From Microvirga pudoricolor (lineage in GTDB: Bacteria > Pseudomonadota > Alphaproteobacteria > Rhizobiales > Beijerinckiaceae): 64,000 nucleotides of DNA. Numbering within the stretch: position 1 is the first letter of the stretch; the number at the start of each line of letters is the position of its first letter. Below, piece after piece: positions 36,739 through 46,863 of this stretch. Location of the stretch: positions 620,001 to 684,000 of the forward strand of contig NZ_JAFEMB010000001.1 in NCBI RefSeq assembly GCF_016892705.1. Reading direction: 5' to 3'. The notes under the pieces were generated by a model. It was given only the letters and a program-made list of their open reading frames with translations. It was not told the DNA's origin and did not search any database. The position numbers and the translations under genes were made by a program.

Positions 36739-39700
36739 GTGGCTCTTCCTGACAATAACCCCGGCGAGGAAGAGACTTCGTTCCCGGCCGGCGGCGGCGA
36801 GACGGGCAAGCTCATCCGGACCTTCGACTGGTCCGGCACGAGCCTCGGGCCGATCTCCGGGTGGCCCCAAAGCCTGAAGACCTCCGTCGACATCTGCCTT
36901 CGCTCTCCCGTGCCCATCGTCATGCTCTGGGGGCCGGAAGGCTACATGATCTACAACGACCCCTATTCGGGGTTCGCGGGACGACGCCACCCTTGGCTTC
37001 TGGGCTCCAAGGTGCTCGAGGGCTGGGCCGAGGTGGCGGATTTCAACGCCAATGTCATGCGGGTCTGCCTCGCGGGCGAGACTCTCACCTACCGGGACCA
37101 GCACCTGGTCCTCTACCGGAACGGCTATGCCGAAGACGTCTGGATGGACCTGCATTACAGCCCGATCCTGGACGAGTCCCAAAAGCCCGCCGGAGTCTTC
37201 GCCATCGTGGTGGAGACCTCCGAGCGGGTCCGGGCCCAGCTGGCTCTCGTCGAGCGGGGCGAACAGCTGCGCCTGGCCCAGGAGGCCGGCGGAATCGGCA
37301 CCTTCGCGCTGGAGGTGGCCACCAACCTCATGACGGTCACCCCGGAATTCTGCCGTCTCTATGGCATCGACCTCGTCGAGACCGTGCGGGCCTCCGAGAT
37401 CGAGCGCCTGATCGTGCCCGAGGACAAGCACCTCATCTCGAACGAGATCTCGCGGTCCGTCGGCACGGCGGACAGCTATGCCGAGTACCGGGTGCGCCAG
37501 CCCTCCACGGGTCGGATCCGCTGGATCGCCCGGCAGGCGGAGTTCGTGCGCGATCCGGCCGGCAAGCCGATCCGCCTCGTCGGCGCGTCCCAGGACATCA
37601 CCGCCCGGAAGGAGGCCGAGAACGCCCTGCGGGTGAGCAAGGAGCGCCTGTCCCACGCCTTGAATGCCGCCGGCATGGTGGGCACCTGGGACTGGCACAT
37701 TCCCACCGACACGTTTTACTCGGACGCGAAGTTCGCCGAAATGTACTCCGTCGACCCCGCCAAGGCGGAAAGCGGCGCGAGGCTTTCGGAGTATCTGGCC
37801 GGCGTCCACCCCGACGACATTCCCCGCATCACCGAGTCCATTGAGCATACGCTCCGGACCGGGGAGCCCTATTCACAGGAGTACCGCCTTCTCCACAAGG
37901 ACGGCACGATCCGCTGGATCATCGCCCGCGGTGAGTGCCATTACGACGCGATGGGCCGGCCCGTCCGCTTCCCGGGCGCCGTGGTCGACGTCACCGACCG
38001 CAAGCAGGCGGAACTGGCTCTCGTGGAAAGCGAAGGGCGCTTCCGCAACATGGCCGACCACGCGCCGGCGCTCATCTGGGCCTGCGACGCGAACCGCAAG
38101 GTCGCCTTCGCGAACCGCCGGTACGAGACCGATTTCGGCGTGTCGCCGGAGCAGCTCGCCCGGGGCGGCTGGCACGAGATGGTCCATGGCGACGACGAGA
38201 GCGCCTTCGCGGCCTCTTTCCGGGAGGCCTTCGAGGCCCGCGCGATCTTCCGGGCGGAGGTTCGCGTCTGGGACCGGTACAAGCGGCTGCGGTGGCTGCG
38301 ATGCGAGGGCGTGCCGCGTTTCGACGAGACGGGCGAATTCCTGGGCTATGTGGGCTGCAACGTCGACATCACCGAAGCCCGGCTCGCCCGGGACATGCTG
38401 GCCGCCGAGGTGGAGCAGCGCACGCGGGAGCTGGAATCCGTCTGGCGGGTCTCGCGCGATCTGTTCTGCGTGGTCGGACCCGACGGCACCTACCGTAGCG
38501 TCAATCCGGCCTGGACCGAGGTTCTCGGATACCGGCCCGAGGAGCTCGTGGGCATCCCCCACACGGCGCTCGTCCACCCCGACGACGCCGAGGCCGTCCT
38601 GGCGGCGTTCGAGCGGCTGCCGAGGGTGGGCACCATCGAGGTCGACCTGCGGATCAGGCTCAAGAGCGGCGAGTATCGCTGGTTCAACTGGACCGGCGTC
38701 GCGGATGAGGGTGTCTACTACGCGGCCGGCCGCGACATCGACCTGCGCAAGCAGCTCGAGGAGCAGCTTCGGCAGAGCCAGAAGATGGAGGCTGTGGGCC
38801 AGCTGACGGGCGGGATCGCGCACGACTTCAACAACCTGCTCACGGGCATCATCGGCTCGCTCGACCTGATGCAGACCCGCATGGCGCAAGGGCGCTACGA
38901 CACCCTGGAACGCTACGCCAAGGCGGCGGTGTCCTCCGCCAACCGGGCGGCCGCGCTCACCCACCGCCTGCTCGCCTTCGCCCGCCGCCAGCCCCTCGAC
39001 CCCAAGCCCGTCAACGTCAACCAGCTCGTCACCTCCATGGAAGACCTCCTGCGGCGATCCCTGGGAGAGACGATCACACTCGAGCTGGTGACCTCGGGTG
39101 GGCTGTGGCTGACCCTGTGCGACCCCAACCAGCTCGAGAATGCCCTTCTCAACCTGGTCATCAACGGCCGCGACGCCATGCCGGAGGGCGGCAAGCTCAT
39201 CATCGAGACAGCGAACGCCCATCTGGACAACGTCTACGCGGCGGCCCAGCGGGACGTGACGCCCGGCCAGTACGTATGCCTGTGCGTGTCCGACACGGGA
39301 GCCGGCATGTCCGCCGATGTGATTGCCCGCGCGTTCGATCCGTTCTTCACCACGAAGCCCATCGGCCAGGGCACGGGCCTTGGCCTGTCCATGGTCTACG
39401 GTTTCGCCAAGCAGTCGGAAGGCCATGCCCGCATCTACTCGGAGCTGGGAGAAGGCACGACGATCCGGCTCTACCTGCCGCGCTATCGCGGCAAGGTCGA
39501 GGGCGAAGCGGCCCCCGCCCCCGAGCCGATGCCCCGCGCCGAGGACGGTGAGGTGGTGCTCGTCGTGGAGGACGAGCCCGTCGTGCGCGGCCTCGTCGTC
39601 GATATCCTGAAGGATCTCGGCTATCGGGCCATCGAGGCGAGCGACGGCCCGTCGGGCCTGCGGGCCCTCGAGTCGGATCTGCGTGTCGACCTGCTGGTCA

Positions 39701-39909
39701 CCGATGTGGGCCTGCCCGGACTGAACGGGCGGGAGTTGGCCGACAAGGCGCGGGAGAAGCGGCCGAGCCTGAAGGTCCTGTTCATCACGGGTTACGCGGA
39801 GAACGCCGCCATCGCGTCGGGCTTCCTGGCACCGGGCATGGAGATGATCACGAAACCCTTCGCCATCGACGTCCTCGCCAAGCGCATCCGCGACATGATC
39901 GAGCGTTAG
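36739..39909 (+). CDS. multi-PAS hybrid histidine kinase
   Basis: 1056 residues, soluble. An N-terminal PAS-like module ([20 protein letters not shown]) is followed by about four PAS/PAC units ending in [29 protein letters not shown] and DIDLRKQLE. HisKA with phospho-His in [14 protein letters not shown], HATPase with [14 protein letters not shown] and DTGAGMS, and a C-terminal receiver with Asp in [10 protein letters not shown] and Lys in ITKPF follow. Start is GTG at 36739. No membrane helix is seen, so it senses a cytosolic cue. It lies on the opposite strand between pstS and phoR and overlaps phoR by four bases at the stops. The signal and partner are unknown. Confidence 0.9.
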   Translation: MALPDNNPGEEETSFPAGGGETGKLIRTFDWSGTSLGPISGWPQSLKTSVDICLRSPVPIVMLWGPEGYMIYNDPYSGFAGRRHPWLLGSKVLEGWAEVADFNANVMRVCLAGETLTYRDQHLVLYRNGYAEDVWMDLHYSPILDESQKPAGVFAIVVETSERVRAQLALVERGEQLRLAQEAGGIGTFALEVATNLMTVTPEFCRLYGIDLVETVRASEIERLIVPEDKHLISNEISRSVGTADSYAEYRVRQPSTGRIRWIARQAEFVRDPAGKPIRLVGASQDITARKEAENALRVSKERLSHALNAAGMVGTWDWHIPTDTFYSDAKFAEMYSVDPAKAESGARLSEYLAGVHPDDIPRITESIEHTLRTGEPYSQEYRLLHKDGTIRWIIARGECHYDAMGRPVRFPGAVVDVTDRKQAELALVESEGRFRNMADHAPALIWACDANRKVAFANRRYETDFGVSPEQLARGGWHEMVHGDDESAFAASFREAFEARAIFRAEVRVWDRYKRLRWLRCEGVPRFDETGEFLGYVGCNVDITEARLARDMLAAEVEQRTRELESVWRVSRDLFCVVGPDGTYRSVNPAWTEVLGYRPEELVGIPHTALVHPDDAEAVLAAFERLPRVGTIEVDLRIRLKSGEYRWFNWTGVADEGVYYAAGRDIDLRKQLEEQLRQSQKMEAVGQLTGGIAHDFNNLLTGIIGSLDLMQTRMAQGRYDTLERYAKAAVSSANRAAALTHRLLAFARRQPLDPKPVNVNQLVTSMEDLLRRSLGETITLELVTSGGLWLTLCDPNQLENALLNLVINGRDAMPEGGKLIIETANAHLDNVYAAAQRDVTPGQYVCLCVSDTGAGMSADVIARAFDPFFTTKPIGQGTGLGLSMVYGFAKQSEGHARIYSELGEGTTIRLYLPRYRGKVEGEAAPAPEPMPRAEDGEVVLVVEDEPVVRGLVVDILKDLGYRAIEASDGPSGLRALESDLRVDLLVTDVGLPGLNGRELADKAREKRPSLKVLFITGYAENAAIASGFLAPGMEMITKPFAIDVLAKRIRDMIER

Positions 39910-41270
39910 GTCTCCGGTGCCGGCGCTTCCGGCAGCACGACCCTGAACGCCGCGCCATGACCGAGCTCGCTCTCGATCGCGAGCTGTCCGCGGTGGCGGT
40001 TGAGGATGTGCTTGACGATGGCCAGCCCCAACCCCGTCCCGCCCTTCTGGCGGCTCTGGGCCGCGTCGGCCCGGTAGAAGCGCTCCGTCAGGCGCGGCAG
40101 GTGCTCCGGCGCGATGCCGGGGCCGTGGTCGCGAACCTCCAGGACGACTTGGCCCCCTCTCCCGTCCGGAGCGTCGACGCGGGAAAGCGAGACATCGACA
40201 CGCTTGCCGGTGTCGCCGTATTTGACGGCATTCTCGATCAGGTTCTCCACCACGCGCAGCAGCTCGTCCCGGTCGCCAAGTACCTGGAAGGGCCCGGCCC
40301 CGAGATCGGCCGCGATCGTCACGCCGTTCTCGGCGGCCAGAGGCTTCAGGGTCTCGATCATCGGCACGACGACGGTCTTGAGGTCGATGGTCGAGGCCGG
40401 GGGGAGGTGCAACCGCATCTCGATGCGGGACAGGGACAGGAGATCGTCGATCAGCCGGGTCATCCGGCGCGCCTGCCCGCGCATGACCTCCAGGAACCGC
40501 TCGCGGGCCTTCGGATCGTCCTTCGCCGGGCCCTGGAGCGTCTCGATGAAACCCAGCAGGGAGGCCAGGGGCGTGCGCAGCTCATGGCTCGCATTGGCCA
40601 CGAAGTCGACGCGCATATGCTCGAGCCTGCGGGCCGAGGTCAGGTCCCGGAAGAACAGCACGACCCCCGAGCGGAGTTCCAGGAGCTCGACGCCCGGCCC
40701 GAGCGGGCTGACATGGACCTCGAAGGCGCGCTCCGTGGGCACCCGCTCGGTGTATTCGATCCGCATCGGCGTCTGGCTGGCCTGCACCCTGTCGATGGCG
40801 TCGAGGACGTCGGGCGCTCGCAGCGCGAACGAGAGGGGTTGGGCGAGTTTCAGCCCCGGCAGCAGGGCGCGGGCGGCCGCGTTGGCTTCCACCACGAGGG
40901 AGCGGCCGTCCACCAGGATGACCGGGTCGGGAATCTGGGACAGGAGGCTTTCGGCCAGCCCAGCCCGGCGTGACGGGCTCTCCAGGCGGGCGGTGGTCTC
41001 CCGCTGCCGGGCCGAGACGACGGCCTCGGCGACCAGCGCCGCCCCGGCCGCGAGAAGGACCGCCGGCACCAGCCATGCGTCGCCCTGCCCGCGAAGGCCC
41101 ATGAATGTGACGATGACCACGCTTGCGATCAGCACGCCGCGCAGGGCGGCGGCGCGCGCCCTGCGGCGGGCCGCTCGGCCGTTCGGGTGTGAAGGCTCGG
41201 CGGGGATCGGCATGGTCGATGGGCAATCCGGTGGCGTCCCCTTCCTAGACGGAACGGGCGGGGGTGTCAT
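39906..41270 (-). CDS. phoR: phosphate regulon sensor kinase PhoR
   Basis: 454 residues. Two N-terminal membrane helices (about residues 43-85), a PAS-like domain (ESLLSQIPDPVILVDGRS), HisKA with phospho-His in VANASHELRTPLASLLGFIETL, and HATPase with ENLIENAVKYG, DHGPGIAPEHLPRLTERFYR and GGTGLGLAIVKHI. The FIETL and RFYRAD signatures are those of PhoR. ATG at 41270 has a GGAAGG box. It is separated from pstS by the inserted hybrid kinase but remains on the same strand. It should phosphorylate PhoB. Confidence 0.93.
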   Translation of the reverse strand: MTPPPVPSRKGTPPDCPSTMPIPAEPSHPNGRAARRRARAAALRGVLIASVVIVTFMGLRGQGDAWLVPAVLLAAGAALVAEAVVSARQRETTARLESPSRRAGLAESLLSQIPDPVILVDGRSLVVEANAAARALLPGLKLAQPLSFALRAPDVLDAIDRVQASQTPMRIEYTERVPTERAFEVHVSPLGPGVELLELRSGVVLFFRDLTSARRLEHMRVDFVANASHELRTPLASLLGFIETLQGPAKDDPKARERFLEVMRGQARRMTRLIDDLLSLSRIEMRLHLPPASTIDLKTVVVPMIETLKPLAAENGVTIAADLGAGPFQVLGDRDELLRVVENLIENAVKYGDTGKRVDVSLSRVDAPDGRGGQVVLEVRDHGPGIAPEHLPRLTERFYRADAAQSRQKGGTGLGLAIVKHILNRHRGQLAIESELGHGAAFRVVLPEAPAPET

Positions 41271-41282
41271 CGCTACCTTCCG

Positions 41283-42326
41283 TCAGTCGGATGACGGCTC
41301 GATGTCGTCCGGCTCCAGGGATTGTCGCGTCGCGCCGATGCGGTTGAGGATCTCGTAGGCGCCCAGGAACGCGAGAGCCAGCACGAAGGGAATGAGGTAA
41401 TAGCACAGCCGGTAGAGCAGCAGCGCCCCCAGGATCGGCTCGCGCGGGTAGCTGGACAGAGCCAGCAGGATCGTGGCCTCGAACACGCCCAGCCCGCCCG
41501 GAGCGTGGCTCGCCACCCCGAGCATCACGGCGAAGATATAGATCGCCAGGAAGGTTTCGAAACTGAGGTTGTGGGTGCCCGGCAGCAGGACGAAGAGGAC
41601 GCCCGCGCCCGCGCACACGTCGGCCGCTCCGATCAGGAGCTGGGCGGCCGAAAGGCGGAAGCCCGGCAGTTCCAGGCGCCAGCCCTGGATTCTCACGGAG
41701 CGGCGCTTCAGGGAGACCCAGGCCAGGTACCCGACCACCAGGAGCACCGCGATGAGGCCGATGAGCTGGTTGAGCTTGATGCTGGTGTAATAGACGAGGC
41801 TCGCGACCTCGTCCGCCCGGCTGATCATGCTCCAGCCCAGCACCAGGGCCATGCCGAGCCAGAAGGTCACGCCCGCGATCACCGTGAGGCTGGCGACGCG
41901 TCCAGGCTTGATCCCCCGCGACGAGTAGATCCAGTACCGGACCGTGCCGGCGGTGAGCAGGGGGAAACCCAGGGTGAAGCTCACCGCATAGCTCGTGAAC
42001 GACGCCAGGGCCGTGGTTCGGTAGGGCACCTCCAGCTTGAGCTGCCTCAGCGCCAGGGCATCGTAGCAGGTGAGCAGGCTGTAGCTGATCGCCGTCAGCA
42101 GGATGGCGAGGCCGATCTGGCGCAGGCTCGCGGCCGTGAAGGCGGATTTCAGTTCGGCCGAGTCGACGTCCGACACGATATGCCAGAGCACCACCAGGGA
42201 AATGCCGAACAGGAGGAGGCTGGCCGCCGTCCCGATCCAGGCGAACCGTCCGTGGCGCCGGGATTTGTGGGGTTCTTCGGACGGCGTTGCATCCTGGAAG
42301 GCCGAGTTGGAACGCATGTGGTTCAT
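41283..42326 (-). CDS. UPF0104/flippase-like integral membrane protein
   Basis: About 347 residues with roughly eight helices. It resembles the N-terminal flippase half of lysylphosphatidylglycerol synthase MprF and the UPF0104 family. Conserved points are SYAVSFTLGFPLLTAGTVRYWIY and ASHAPGGLGVFEATILLAL with the PGGLG.FE motif. No synthase (GNAT) domain is attached, so lysinylation is not expected. The start is uncertain: ATG at 42326 or 42317, or GTG at 42446. phoR begins 13 bases after its stop, suggesting co-transcription. Confidence 0.82.
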   Translation of the reverse strand: MNHMRSNSAFQDATPSEEPHKSRRHGRFAWIGTAASLLLFGISLVVLWHIVSDVDSAELKSAFTAASLRQIGLAILLTAISYSLLTCYDALALRQLKLEVPYRTTALASFTSYAVSFTLGFPLLTAGTVRYWIYSSRGIKPGRVASLTVIAGVTFWLGMALVLGWSMISRADEVASLVYYTSIKLNQLIGLIAVLLVVGYLAWVSLKRRSVRIQGWRLELPGFRLSAAQLLIGAADVCAGAGVLFVLLPGTHNLSFETFLAIYIFAVMLGVASHAPGGLGVFEATILLALSSYPREPILGALLLYRLCYYLIPFVLALAFLGAYEILNRIGATRQSLEPDDIEPSSD

Positions 42327-42539
42327 GGAAATCGCAAGATGATCGGCTTCGGAATGAAAAGGCTTTTCGGGATCGGACTGCCCCGCATCTAAGTGCTCCG
42401 GCCGTCGGTTGCCAGGGCCAGGGCGCTGCTTATCGCCTTCCGGCACCGAGAACCACTCTTTGATTGAGGCAAGTCACAGGTTAAGGTCGTCCAACGCCAG
42501 GCTTGACGGCACGAGGCCTGGACGACAAGGCGTCAGCCC

Positions 42540-43940
42540 GTGCCAAGTGGGGCCTCCGTGGACTTCAAGGAAACCGAGATCCAGTTCGCGCTGCTGGCCG
42601 ATGGCCTGCCCCAGCTCGTCTGGACCGCAGATCCGGAAGGGCGGCACGACTATTTCAACCGCCGATGGTACGAATTCACCGGCCTGTCCCCGGAGCAGAG
42701 CCTGGGCCGGGAATGGACCCAGGCTTTCCATCCGGAGGATCGCGAAGAGGCCCAGAGGCTCTTCGCCGAGGCTTTGGCGGCGGGTGCCCCTTACGAAAAC
42801 GAGTACCGGATCAAGGGTGCGGACGGCGCGTATGCCTGGTTCCTGGGACGGGCCCTGCCGGTCCGGAACGGGAGCGGCCGGGTCGTGCGGTGGATCGGCA
42901 CCTGCACGGATATCAGCGGCCAGAAGCGGGCGGAGGATGCCCTTCGCCGTCTCGACGATCAGCACCGGCTCGCCCTGGAGGCGGCTGGCCTCGGCACCTG
43001 GGACTACGATGTCGAGACCGGCATGGTGAGCTGGGACGAGAGGGCCTGCACGCTTTTCGGCATGGCCCCGGACGGCCTCAGAAGCGTCCCTTTCGAGAAA
43101 TCCTTCACCTCGGTTCATCCCGAAGACCAGGAATCGCTGCGGGCCTATATCGCGTCGGTTCTGTCCCCCGAGACCGGCGATTGCTACACGGCCGAGTACC
43201 GGATCACCCTGCCCGGCGGGGGCATCCGCTGGATCCGGTCGAGCGGGCGGGTCCAGCGCGCCGAGAGCGGGGAGCGCCGGGCCCTGCGCCTGTCGGGGGT
43301 GTGCAGCGACGTCACCGAGCGCCGGGCCACCAAGGAGGCCCACCAGCTCCTGACGAGCGAGCTGAACCACCGGGTGAAGAACCTTTTCGCCATCGCCAGC
43401 GGTCTCGTCTCCATGACGGCGCGCACCGCCAGGGACCCCAAGGAGATGGCCGCCGCGCTGAGGGGCCGCCTTGGAGCCCTCTCGCGGGCACACGAGCTCG
43501 TACGCCCGGCACCGGTTGCGGCGGGCGGCTCGCAGGGCTGGCTGGCCGGCCTCGTGGAAGCCATCGTGGCGCCGTACCGGCAGGAGGGCGAGCATCGCAT
43601 CGTCCTGGAAGGCGCCGATGTCCGCCTCGGCCCCAACGCTCTGACAAGCCTCGCCCTCGTCCTGCACGAACTGACCACCAACGCGGCGAAGTACGGCTCC
43701 CTGTCGGAGCAGAACGGCGCGCTTGCGGTCACATGGGCCCTCGATGGCGAGCAGGTACGCATCACCTGGGCGGAAACCGGCGGGCCGCCGATACCGGAGC
43801 AGCCCTCCTTCGAGGGTTTCGGCAGCATGCTGTCCGGACGCACGGTCTCGGGCCAGCTCGGCGGGTCCCTGGAGCGGGACTGGAACCCGGACGGGCTCGT
43901 GATCCGGATGGAGATGCCGCTCGAGCGGCTGTCCCTGTAG
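42540..43940 (+). CDS. PAS-domain HWE-family sensor histidine kinase
   Basis: 466 residues. Two PAS/PAC domains: residues about 12-135 (QFALLADGLPQLVWTADPEG to DISGQKRAE) and 140-265 (to CSDVTERRA). The kinase has an H-box ELNHRVKNLFAIASGL, an N-box LVLHELTTNAAKYGSLS and the WAE motif (VRITWAETGGP) that defines HWE kinases. No transmembrane helix, so a cytosolic signal is expected. Start is GTG at 42540. No response regulator is adjacent. HWE kinases in Rhizobiales often serve the PhyR general stress pathway or light sensing, but flavin-binding LOV residues are not visible here. Confidence 0.9.
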   Translation: MPSGASVDFKETEIQFALLADGLPQLVWTADPEGRHDYFNRRWYEFTGLSPEQSLGREWTQAFHPEDREEAQRLFAEALAAGAPYENEYRIKGADGAYAWFLGRALPVRNGSGRVVRWIGTCTDISGQKRAEDALRRLDDQHRLALEAAGLGTWDYDVETGMVSWDERACTLFGMAPDGLRSVPFEKSFTSVHPEDQESLRAYIASVLSPETGDCYTAEYRITLPGGGIRWIRSSGRVQRAESGERRALRLSGVCSDVTERRATKEAHQLLTSELNHRVKNLFAIASGLVSMTARTARDPKEMAAALRGRLGALSRAHELVRPAPVAAGGSQGWLAGLVEAIVAPYRQEGEHRIVLEGADVRLGPNALTSLALVLHELTTNAAKYGSLSEQNGALAVTWALDGEQVRITWAETGGPPIPEQPSFEGFGSMLSGRTVSGQLGGSLERDWNPDGLVIRMEMPLERLSL

Positions 43941-43976
43941 CCCGCCCGACGTTGCCAACGCAAAGATCCTGCCATC

Positions 43977-44537
43977 ATGCCGTCCCCGCCCCCCGCCCCA
44001 CCCCGGCGCCTGCTCGTCCTCGGCGGCGCGCGCTCGGGCAAGAGCCGCTTCGCCCAGGACGCCGCCGAGGCCAATGAAGGCGAAAAGGTCTATATCGCCA
44101 CGGCCCAGGCCTTCGATGACGAGATGCGCGACCGGATCGCGCGGCACCGGGCCGACCGGGATGCCCGCTGGCGCACCCGCGAGGCGCCCCTGGACCTCGC
44201 CGAGGCGATCGCACAGGAGACGGGACCGGGACGCGTCGTTCTGGTGGATTGCCTGACCCTGTGGCTGTCGAACACCCTCCTGGCCGACCGGGATCCGGGC
44301 GAAGCCGGCGGGGGCCTGCGGAGGGCCGTGAGGGCCGCCCGGGGGCCGCTGATCCTGGTCTCGAACGAGGTCGGGCACGGCCTCGTGCCGGACACGCCCC
44401 TGGGACGGGCGTTCCGGGACGCTCAAGGCCGGCTGAACCAGGACCTCGCGCAGGTTTGCGACCGGGTGGTGTTCGTGGCGGCCGGCTGCCCGGTCCTGCT
44501 CAAGCCCTCTCCTGCCCTCGACATGGCTCTGGCCTGA
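43977..44537 (+). CDS. cobU: adenosylcobinamide kinase / guanylyltransferase
   Basis: 186 residues. P-loop [15 protein letters not shown], then [15 protein letters not shown] and [10 protein letters not shown] with the conserved Asp, and [11 protein letters not shown]. Phosphorylates adenosylcobinamide and then transfers GMP for cobalamin assembly. Called CobP in alphaproteobacteria. Stop and next start overlap as TGATG with cobQ. Confidence 0.94.
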   Translation: MPSPPPAPPRRLLVLGGARSGKSRFAQDAAEANEGEKVYIATAQAFDDEMRDRIARHRADRDARWRTREAPLDLAEAIAQETGPGRVVLVDCLTLWLSNTLLADRDPGEAGGGLRRAVRAARGPLILVSNEVGHGLVPDTPLGRAFRDAQGRLNQDLAQVCDRVVFVAAGCPVLLKPSPALDMALA

Positions 44538-46009
44538 TGCCCCGGACGGCGGCCGTCATGATCCAGGGCACGGGGTCGAACGTGGGCAAGTCGCTTCTGG
44601 TGGCGGGCCTGTGCCGCCTTTTCGCGGATCGCGGCCTGAAGGTGAGGCCGTTCAAGCCACAGAACATGTCCAACAACGCCGCCGCCGTGGAAGGCGGCGA
44701 GATCGGCCGGGCCCAAGCCCTCCAGGCCCGCGCCGCGCGGGTGGATGCCAGCGTTCACATGAACCCGGTTCTCCTGAAGCCCGAAAGCGACCGGCGCTCG
44801 CAGGTCATCGTCCAGGGCAAGCGCCATGGGCAGCTCGACGCGCGCGCCTATCGCGAACGCGCCTCCCTGATGCCCTATGTGCTCGACAGCTTCGCCCGGC
44901 TCGGGCAAGGAGCCGACCTGATCGTGGTCGAGGGCGCGGGCAGCCCCGCGGAGACCAATCTGCGGGGCGGCGACATCGCCAATATGGGGTTCGCCACCGC
45001 GGCGGGCGTTCCCGTGGTCCTGGCGGGCGACATCGACCGGGGCGGCGTGATCGCGAGCCTGGTCGGAACCCATGCGGTCCTGTCGCCCGGGGACCGGGCG
45101 ATGGTGTGGGGCTTCCTGGTCAATAAGTTTCGGGGTGACCCGGCGCTGTTCCGCGAGGGCCTCGACACCATCACGGGCCTGACGGGCTGGCCGTCGCTCG
45201 GAATCGCTCCCTGGTTCGGCGACGCGCATCGGCTTCCGGCCGAGGACGCCCTGGACATCGCCTCGAAGGCCAACGACGGCGCGGCCTTGAAGGTGGCGGT
45301 TCCGATCCTGCCCCGGATCGCCAATTTCGACGACCTCGACCCCCTGAAGCTCGATCCGGCCATCGCGCTCGCCATGGTGCCGGGCGGCACGGCCCTGCCC
45401 GGGGATGCCGATCTCATCATCCTGCCGGGCTCGAAATCCACGATGGCGGACCTCGCCTTCCTGAAGGCGCAGGGCTGGGACATCGACATCAAAGCCCATG
45501 TCCGGCGCGGCGGGAGGGTGCTGGGGCTGTGCGGCGGCTACCAGATGCTGGGGCGCCGGATCGCCGATCCCGACGGCATCGAAGGTCCGGCCGGAGCCAT
45601 GGAGGGACTGGGTTTGCTCGCCGTGGAGACGGTCCTGTCGCGGGACAAGACCGTGCGGCCCGTCTCGGCCCGGCATGGCGCGAGCGGCCTGCCCGTGGCG
45701 GCTTACGAGATCCATCTCGGGCGAACCGACGGCGAGGATACACGGCGCGCTCCGTTCGTCCGGGACGGCCAGCCCGAGGGCGCGGCATCCCCCGACGGTC
45801 GGATCGTCGGCACCTATCTCCATGGCCTGTTCTCGTCCGACGCGTTCCGGGCGGCCTTTCTGAATGAAGTGAAGCCCACGGCTTCTTTCCGGTCGCTGCG
45901 CTATGAGGATGCGGTCGACCGAACGCTCGACGATCTGGCGGCGCATCTCGGCCGGCATCTCGATATCGAGGGCCTCCTGCGGATCGCTCGGGGCGGTCCA
46001 GAGGCCTAG
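44537..46009 (+). CDS. cobQ: cobyric acid synthase
   Basis: 490 residues. Amidates corrin side chains b, d, e and g using glutamine and ATP. N-terminal ATPase domain with [20 protein letters not shown] and [10 protein letters not shown]; glutaminase domain with nucleophile Cys in [13 protein letters not shown] and a His in [20 protein letters not shown] is the linker motif. Its TAG shares a CTAG with the stop of the convergent binding-protein gene. Confidence 0.95.
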   Translation: MPRTAAVMIQGTGSNVGKSLLVAGLCRLFADRGLKVRPFKPQNMSNNAAAVEGGEIGRAQALQARAARVDASVHMNPVLLKPESDRRSQVIVQGKRHGQLDARAYRERASLMPYVLDSFARLGQGADLIVVEGAGSPAETNLRGGDIANMGFATAAGVPVVLAGDIDRGGVIASLVGTHAVLSPGDRAMVWGFLVNKFRGDPALFREGLDTITGLTGWPSLGIAPWFGDAHRLPAEDALDIASKANDGAALKVAVPILPRIANFDDLDPLKLDPAIALAMVPGGTALPGDADLIILPGSKSTMADLAFLKAQGWDIDIKAHVRRGGRVLGLCGGYQMLGRRIADPDGIEGPAGAMEGLGLLAVETVLSRDKTVRPVSARHGASGLPVAAYEIHLGRTDGEDTRRAPFVRDGQPEGAASPDGRIVGTYLHGLFSSDAFRAAFLNEVKPTASFRSLRYEDAVDRTLDDLAAHLGRHLDIEGLLRIARGGPEA

Positions 46010-46863
46010 CGGACTTTCGCCCTCGCCTCCCGGGCCAGGGCCTCCAGCGCCTCGGGGATCGACGGCCCGCCGCAGATCGTCAGGTTGCCGGGGATCGCGA
46101 GGCGGCGTTCGGGAGGAACGGCCTCGGCCAGGGCGGGGTGAACCAGCAGGGCCGAGCCGTTGTCCATCGCCCGCCCGGACGCCTCGTCCACGAGCATGTA
46201 ATCCGGCGGTGTCCGGACGACCGTCTCCAGGCGCGTGACCCCGCCCCGTGGCAATCCGAGGGCGTCCTGATGCAGCCTGAACCCCATGTGTCGCAGCAGC
46301 TCGCCGGTGAGCGAATCCGCGGCCGGCACGTAGCCGCGCCGGTAATAGATCAGAATGGAGGGCGCGCCGGGCACGATGTCCTTCGTGCGCGCCAGCGCCG
46401 CGTCTATGGAGGAGATCAGGGCCTCGCCCCGGCTGGGATGGCCGAGGCGGGCCGCCAGGGCCCGGATCTGACCTCGGCCATGCTCGATGCTGCGCCAGGG
46501 CTCAAGAGCCAAGACCTCCAGACCCTGGCGGCGCAGGAGAGCCGTGCGGGCCCCCTGGCCGAAGCTGCCCGCGAGCACGAGGTCGGCTCCGCTGAACAGG
46601 ATCGTCTCGCCTTTGCCGCCGTTCACGTCCAGGCCCGCGACGCGGCGCGCCAGAAAGGACAGGGACGGATCGGTGGAGAGCGGGCTCAGGGACGCGATCG
46701 CATCCCGGTCGGCCAGGGCCAGGAGCAGCTGGTCGGCGCAGAGGTTGAGGGACACGATGCGACGGGGACGATCCTGCGCCGTCGCCGGCCCGGCGGCCAG
46801 CGCGCCGGCCAGGACCATAGCGAGAGCGGCAACGATTGCCGGGACCGGAAACCGGCGTCTCAT
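46006..46863 (-). CDS. BtuF-like periplasmic corrinoid/metal-chelate binding protein
   Basis: 285 residues. Signal peptide ending ATAQD, then [21 protein letters not shown], the opening typical of BtuF/FepB-type cluster A-II binding proteins, and [13 protein letters not shown]. The Cys in LNLCAD is common in cobalamin-type members of Rhizobiales. Overlap with cbiB (ATGA) and proximity to cobUQ favour a corrinoid ligand, but an iron-siderophore cannot be excluded. No permease or ATPase gene is present here. Confidence 0.82.
   Translation of the reverse strand: MRRRFPVPAIVAALAMVLAGALAAGPATAQDRPRRIVSLNLCADQLLLALADRDAIASLSPLSTDPSLSFLARRVAGLDVNGGKGETILFSGADLVLAGSFGQGARTALLRRQGLEVLALEPWRSIEHGRGQIRALAARLGHPSRGEALISSIDAALARTKDIVPGAPSILIYYRRGYVPAADSLTGELLRHMGFRLHQDALGLPRGGVTRLETVVRTPPDYMLVDEASGRAMDNGSALLVHPALAEAVPPERRLAIPGNLTICGGPSIPEALEALAREARAKVR

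Noticed and set aside
36469-37848. 5' extension of the pstS frame to 809 codons
   Set aside because: It runs opposite the hybrid kinase and lacks a signal peptide. The GTG at 36468 gives a proper leader and ribosome site.
43941-43976. Cobalamin riboswitch before cobU
   Set aside because: Only 36 bases separate cobU from the kinase gene, too short, and no B12-box-like sequence was seen there or before cbiB.
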